Assembly (NCBI GenBank): GCA_955652215.1
Contig: CATPAX010000043.1
Location: forward strand, 1-8,543
Length of the DNA: 8,543 nucleotides
Source of the DNA: an uncultured Solirubrobacteraceae bacterium
GTDB taxonomy: Bacteria; Actinomycetota; Thermoleophilia; Solirubrobacterales; Solirubrobacteraceae
Direction: 5' to 3'
Part shown: positions 5,553-8,543 of the stretch, piece by piece
Layout of the letters: every line of letters starts with the position of its first letter
Position numbering within the stretch: the stretch's first letter is position 1
Made by a program: the position numbers and the translations under genes
Notes under the pieces: model-generated
Told to the model about the DNA's origin: nothing
Seen by the model: the letters and a program-made list of their open reading frames with translations, nothing else
Database searches by the model: none

Positions 5553-7670
5553 ATGGCCAAGGACACCGAGAAGCTGATCCGCCAGCTCTCCTTGATCTCC
5601 TACCTGATGGCCGAGCGCCGGCCGGTGACAGCGCCCGAGATCCGCCGTGATGTCGAGGGCTACAGTGCGATGAACGAGGACGCGTTCGCCCGGCGCTTCT
5701 ATGCGGACCGCTCCGAGCTCGAGGCGCTCGGGATCGTGCTGACGATCGAGAAGCCGATGGATGGCCTGGTCGAGCACGAGACGTATTCGCTGCCCCCGGA
5801 GAACTTCCACCTGCCGCCGATCGCCTTCGACGACCAGGAGCTTGCGGCGCTGCACACGGCTCTGCACCTTCTGGATGGCGAATTTGCCTACGCCGAGCCA
5901 TTGCGGCTCGCGCTGCAGCAAATCTCATGGGGGCGTCCCAGCCCGCTTCGCTCACCGGAGCACAGCACCGTGGCGCTCGCGATCACCGGCTCCGCCGGCG
6001 GCCACGAGATCTCCCAACGCCTGGCGAAGATCGAGACCGCGATCTTCCGGCGCAAGACGATCCTGTTCGAGTACTACACGATGGAGCGCGACGACGTCGG
6101 GACCCGGCGCGTCGATCCGTACCACCTGCTGTTCAGAGGCGGCCAGTTCTACCTGCTCGGGCACTCACACGAGCGTGACGCGATCCGCGTCTTCAGGCTC
6201 TCGCGGATCCGCGGCAAGGTGGGTTATGCGACGAAGGCCGAGCACGACTTCCAGCGGCCGGCCGACTTCGATCCACGGTCGTATGCAAGCCGAATCGATT
6301 GGCAGTTCGGTGATCCTCTCGGCACGGCCGAGATTTGGATCGGCAGCCGGATCGCCTGGCAGATCGCCCGCCACTTCGGCAGTTACGGCGAAATCCAGGA
6401 GGGCGCAGGCGATGGTGACGCCGTATTCCTCACGCCGTATGCGAACGCGCGACAGCTGGTCGCCTGGGTGCTGGGGCTGGGCGAGCACGCCCGCATCCAG
6501 GAGCCGCCGGAACTTGCCGGCGAGCTGCGCGAAAGGCTCGATCTGCTGATCGAGCGCCACACCGGCGACCCGCACGTCGCTCCGGAGACCGCCGAGGGCG
6601 CCACTTCGCAGCAGGGCGAGCCAGACGATCGCACAAACCCGCCGAGCGCCGGAGCCGACTCCGACGCGGAGTCAGGTAACGGGCATCACCCCGACGCCGC
6701 GATCCGCCCGGAGCGCTTCGCCCGGCTGGTGACCCTCGCGAGCATCCTGATCGAAGCCGGGCGGGCGGGACGGCGGCTGAGCGCGGTGGAGCTCTGCGAC
6801 TCGATCAAGATCTCCGATCACGAGCTGCGCGAGGACATCTCCGTTCTGAACGTCGTCAACTTCGGGGCGGGCACGTACGTCCTGTACGCCGAGATCGCCG
6901 ACGACGGGACGATCGAAGTGGACCCCGAGCCCTACGGAGACTCATTCGCGCGGCCCGCACGGCTGCTGCCGGTGGAAGCGAAGGCGCTCGTCGCGGCGAT
7001 CGATCTTATCGGCGAGCACATTCCCGAGGGCTCGCTTGCGTCCGTGCGCAAGAAGGTCGTGGCTGCGCTCGGAGAGGACCCCGCGCGCGAGGGGCTCCAA
7101 GTCGCTCCGCCGGGGGCCGACGACGCGGAGATCTCGCTCGTGGTCTCGCGCGCGATCGCCCAGCGTCACACGCTCTCGTTCGAGTACTACAAGGAGAACG
7201 AAGACGAGTTCTCTACGCGCACCGTCGAGCCCTATGCGCTGATCAACGGCCGGGAAGGCTGGTACCTGGCCAGCTTCGACCCAGCTCGGGACGCCGTCCG
7301 CCACTTCCGGCTTGACCGGATCAAGTCGGCGACGATCACCGACGAGTCGTTCGAACCGCGTCCGGATGTCGATCCTGCGGCGGACGTTGACGGCTGGCCC
7401 AGAACCGGGGAAGTACCCGCTTCCCGCCGCGCCCGGGTCTGGATCTCGCCTGACCGCGCACGTTGGGCTCGCGAGGACAGGGCTGTCACAGCCGAGCTCC
7501 GAGACGGCTCGCTGATTGTCGAACTCGGCTTCGCCGGGGTCGATTGGCTTATCCGCGAGGTGTTGAAGGAGGCTGGCGACGCGGTGGTGCTCGAGCCTGA
7601 CGATGCGCGCAGCGCCGTCCTGAGCGCCGCCCTCGAGATCCGCCACGCCGCGGACCTCGTCACGCGCTAG
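5553..7670 (+). CDS. pafBC: PafBC: fused PafB-PafC WYL-domain transcription factor
   Basis: A 705-residue fusion of two homologous WYL regulators, matching naturally fused PafBC, the activator of the LexA-independent DNA-damage response in actinobacteria. Half one has a winged HTH (about 1-75; EKLIRQLSLISYLMAERRPV, FARRFYADRSELEALGI), a WYL domain (about 150-225; ILFEYYTMERDDVGTRRVDP, GGQFYLLG, IRVFRLSRI) and a WCX extension (about 255-340). A polar, low-complexity linker (about 340-385) joins half two: winged HTH (386-460; VELCDSIKISDHELREDISV), WYL (525-605; LSFEYYKENEDEFSTRTVEP, GWYLASFDPARDAVRHFRLD) and WCX (625-705). The first half has FYL where the name-giving WYL should be; the second has WYL intact. 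Family knowledge: WYL domains are thought to sense a nucleic-acid ligand made during DNA damage. ATG 5553 was chosen over TTG 5544. The pupylation ligase gene pafA, often a neighbour, is not in the window. A generic WYL regulator is the alternative. Confidence 0.85.
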   Translation: MAKDTEKLIRQLSLISYLMAERRPVTAPEIRRDVEGYSAMNEDAFARRFYADRSELEALGIVLTIEKPMDGLVEHETYSLPPENFHLPPIAFDDQELAALHTALHLLDGEFAYAEPLRLALQQISWGRPSPLRSPEHSTVALAITGSAGGHEISQRLAKIETAIFRRKTILFEYYTMERDDVGTRRVDPYHLLFRGGQFYLLGHSHERDAIRVFRLSRIRGKVGYATKAEHDFQRPADFDPRSYASRIDWQFGDPLGTAEIWIGSRIAWQIARHFGSYGEIQEGAGDGDAVFLTPYANARQLVAWVLGLGEHARIQEPPELAGELRERLDLLIERHTGDPHVAPETAEGATSQQGEPDDRTNPPSAGADSDAESGNGHHPDAAIRPERFARLVTLASILIEAGRAGRRLSAVELCDSIKISDHELREDISVLNVVNFGAGTYVLYAEIADDGTIEVDPEPYGDSFARPARLLPVEAKALVAAIDLIGEHIPEGSLASVRKKVVAALGEDPAREGLQVAPPGADDAEISLVVSRAIAQRHTLSFEYYKENEDEFSTRTVEPYALINGREGWYLASFDPARDAVRHFRLDRIKSATITDESFEPRPDVDPAADVDGWPRTGEVPASRRARVWISPDRARWAREDRAVTAELRDGSLIVELGFAGVDWLIREVLKEAGDAVVLEPDDARSAVLSAALEIRHAADLVTR

Positions 7671-7683
7671 AAGCGCTAAAGAA

Positions 7684-7696
7684 CCGCTCGCAGCGG
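7684..7696 (+). terminator. small hairpin after pafBC
   Basis: CCGCT (7684-7688) and AGCGG (7692-7696) form a perfect 5-bp stem with the loop CGC, 13 nt after the pafBC stop. It has no T-run and is short, so on its own it is a weak terminator; it may act together with the larger structure that follows. Confidence 0.3.
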
Positions 7697-7710
7697 CCGA
7701 TCTATTGGGT

Positions 7711-7766
7711 GCCGCGGTGCGTGCGGGACCGGATGTCCCAATCGCGCACCGCGGCCAAAAGGCCGT
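7711..7766 (+). terminator. large hairpin with a competing alternative between pafBC and the collagen-like gene
   Basis: GCCGCGGTGCG (7711-7721) pairs perfectly with CGCACCGCGGC (7745-7755); the stem extends by T-G and G-C (7722-7723 with 7743-7744). Inside it, GGGAC (7725-7729) pairs with GTCCC (7735-7739) around CGGAT. The 3' arm can instead join a second hairpin: CGGCC (7752-7756), loop AAAA, GGCCG (7761-7765), plus G7751-T7766. The two folds share 7751-7755 and cannot both form fully. It sits 11 nt before the Shine-Dalgarno sequence of the downstream gene, so it may be the pafBC terminator, a leader structure or both. No T-run is present. Confidence 0.5.
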
Positions 7767-7776
7767 ATTCGCGATC

Positions 7777-7783
7777 AGGGGAG
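7777..7783 (+). promoter_or_regulatory. Shine-Dalgarno sequence that sets a TTG start
   Basis: AGGGGAG lies 8 nt before TTG at 7792. This supports TTG 7792 as the start of the collagen-like gene, because the protein then begins with a short basic segment (RVPTRRLRLS) directly before its hydrophobic export signal. The more distant in-frame TTG at 7705 lies just before the large hairpin and has no ribosome binding site. Confidence 0.6.
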
Positions 7784-7791
7784 CAAGGACG

Positions 7792-8159
7792 TTGCACAGA
7801 GTCCCCACACGCAGGCTGCGGCTCAGCTACGCGAACGTCATGGCCACGCTGGCGGTCGTATTCGCGATGAGCGGCGGCGCTCTCGCGGCGACGACTACCT
7901 GATCACCTCATCGCACCAGATCAGCCCGCGGGTGCTCCGAAAGCTCAAGGGCAACCGGGGACCGCGCGGTCTCACCGGGCAGCAGGGGCCACAAGGCGCC
8001 GCGGGCGGCACCGGACAACGCCCTGCCATCGCCGTGTACAACGGTTCAGGCGCCGCCACGTCGTCGCCCACGGACCAAACGCCGCACACGGTCGCGACGC
8101 TTCAGATCCCAGCCGCGGGCGAGTACGTGGCGACCGCCAAGCTGCTGGCGACCGGGTGA
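7792..8159 (+). pseudogene. secreted collagen-like Gly-X-Y repeat protein, frameshifted
   Basis: The first part (7792-7902) encodes a basic N-terminus (RRLRLS) and a hydrophobic export signal (YANVMATLAVVFAMSGGALAA), then stops at TGA 7900-7902. The second part continues in the -1 frame as YLITSSHQISPRVLRKLKG, eight Gly-X-Y triplets (7950-8021), and a short beta-type tail ending at TGA 8157-8159 (KLLATG). From memory, intact relatives in Solirubrobacterales read straight from the ALAA signal into such a YLI...QI.P.VL.KLKG segment, so one base appears to be missing near 7890-7898. The tail also looks shorter than in relatives, where it usually continues for several dozen residues. No slippery heptamer is visible at the junction. 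It may be a decayed gene or carry a sequencing error. Function of the family is unknown; an extracellular or surface-attached protein is likely. Confidence 0.7.
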
Positions 8160-8171
8160 GCAGCCGTCGCA

Positions 8172-8186
8172 GTGGGCATCGCCCAC
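8172..8186 (+). terminator. small hairpin between the collagen-like gene and rmlA
   Basis: GTGGGC (8172-8177) and GCCCAC (8181-8186) form a perfect 6-bp GC-rich stem with the loop ATC, starting 13 nt after the TGA at 8159 and ending before the candidate rmlA -10. Position fits a terminator; there is no T-run. Confidence 0.4.
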
Positions 8187-8209
8187 CGCGCCCACAGCCC
8201 ATCTCCGAC

Positions 8210-8215
8210 TAGTCT
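8210..8215 (+). promoter_or_regulatory. candidate near-leaderless -10 for rmlA
   Basis: TAGTCT ends 10 nt before the rmlA ATG, the same spacing as TATCTT before the YhaM-type ATG. No Shine-Dalgarno sequence lies between (CCAAACCGCG). No -35 is recognisable. Confidence 0.45.
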
Positions 8216-8225
8216 CCAAACCGCG

Positions 8226-8543
8226 ATGGAAGACCTCAAGGGGCTGATCCTCTCCGGAGGGCGGGGAACCCGCCTGAGGCCGATCACACACACCAGCGCC
8301 AAGCAGCTGGTCCCGGTGGCCAACAAGCCAGTCCTGTTCTATGCGATCGAGGCAATGGCGCAGGCTGGGATCGGCGAGGTTGGAATCATCATCGCCCCCG
8401 AGACCGGGGACGAGATCCGTGCCGCTGCGGGGGATGGATCGCGGTTCGGGGTGAGGCTGACCTACATCGTCCAGGACGCGCCGCTGGGGCTTGCGCACGC
8501 GGTCCTCACCGCCGAGCCGTTTCTGGGCCAGTCACCGTTCGTC
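8226..8543 (+). CDS. rmlA: glucose-1-phosphate thymidylyltransferase RmlA, long form (3' end outside window)
   Basis: RmlA joins dTTP and glucose 1-phosphate to dTDP-glucose, the first step of dTDP-L-rhamnose synthesis. The 106 residues in the window cover the nucleotide-binding N-terminus: [22 protein letters not shown] (residues 6-27) is the sugar-nucleotidyltransferase signature (GGxGTRLxP...K), followed by [54 protein letters not shown] and LAHAV. The wording [18 protein letters not shown] and GDGSRFG is that of the longer, about 355-residue actinobacterial/archaeal form (StrD-like), not the about 290-residue enterobacterial RmlA. The start ATG at 8226 gives MEDLKGLIL, the normal beginning of the fold. 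It is transcribed away from rmlD, which lies 7.4 kb to the left on the other strand. A paralogue making another dTDP-sugar is possible. Confidence 0.92.
   Translation, partial: MEDLKGLILSGGRGTRLRPITHTSAKQLVPVANKPVLFYAIEAMAQAGIGEVGIIIAPETGDEIRAAAGDGSRFGVRLTYIVQDAPLGLAHAVLTAEPFLGQSPFV

Noticed and set aside
7705..7791. TTG at 7705 as start of the collagen-like protein.
   Set aside because: It precedes a large hairpin, has no ribosome binding site, and would add 29 residues before the basic segment and export signal; TTG 7792 has AGGGGAG at 8-nt spacing.
7764..7868. 12-nt direct repeat CGTATTCGCGAT at 7764-7775 and 7857-7868.
   Set aside because: The second copy encodes part of the conserved signal peptide (VVFAM) and flanking sequences differ, so it is most likely chance.

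Overview
This is a GC-rich bacterial window whose features suggest an actinobacterium of the class Thermoleophilia (Solirubrobacterales-like). The evidence is the pervasive G/C third positions, a naturally fused PafB-PafC regulator, an Rv0577-like double glyoxalase-fold protein, and a small secreted collagen-like protein whose N-terminus (RLRLSYANVMATLAVVFAMSGGALA) I remember as typical of that group. The taxonomy is inference, as no rRNA or marker gene is present. No mobile element, tRNA, rRNA or CRISPR array was seen.

Layout, left to right: rmlD (minus strand, 3' end cut by the window), a small cupin protein (minus), a two-domain VOC protein (plus, divergent from the cupin with only 26 bp between start codons), a strong hairpin between convergent genes, a 14-TM DHA2-type MFS exporter (minus), an SDR oxidoreductase (minus, directly upstream of the exporter), a YhaM-type OB-fold/HD exoribonuclease (plus, divergent from the SDR), a dyad-rich spacer, a fused PafBC transcription factor (plus), a structured spacer, a frameshifted collagen-like secreted protein (plus), and rmlA (plus, 3' end cut by the window).

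The two edges carry the first and last enzymes of dTDP-L-rhamnose synthesis, transcribed outward in opposite directions. The genes between them have no evident link to rhamnose. They form small divergent pairs (cupin/VOC; SDR-MFS/YhaM) and look like housekeeping, stress and detoxification functions. PafBC is the transcriptional activator of the LexA-independent DNA-damage response in actinobacteria, and YhaM is a 3'-5' exonuclease, so this pair has a nucleic-acid stress flavour, but a functional link is only suggested by adjacency.

The most consistent regulatory signal is a TAnnnT hexamer ending 7 to 10 nt before the ATG of five genes, usually without a Shine-Dalgarno sequence, as expected for leaderless or nearly leaderless transcripts. 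I found no convincing new multi-gene system. The best points for a second look are this leaderless promoter pattern, the overlapping back-to-back -10 elements at 4421-4430, the competing hairpins between pafBC and the collagen-like gene, and the frameshift in that gene.
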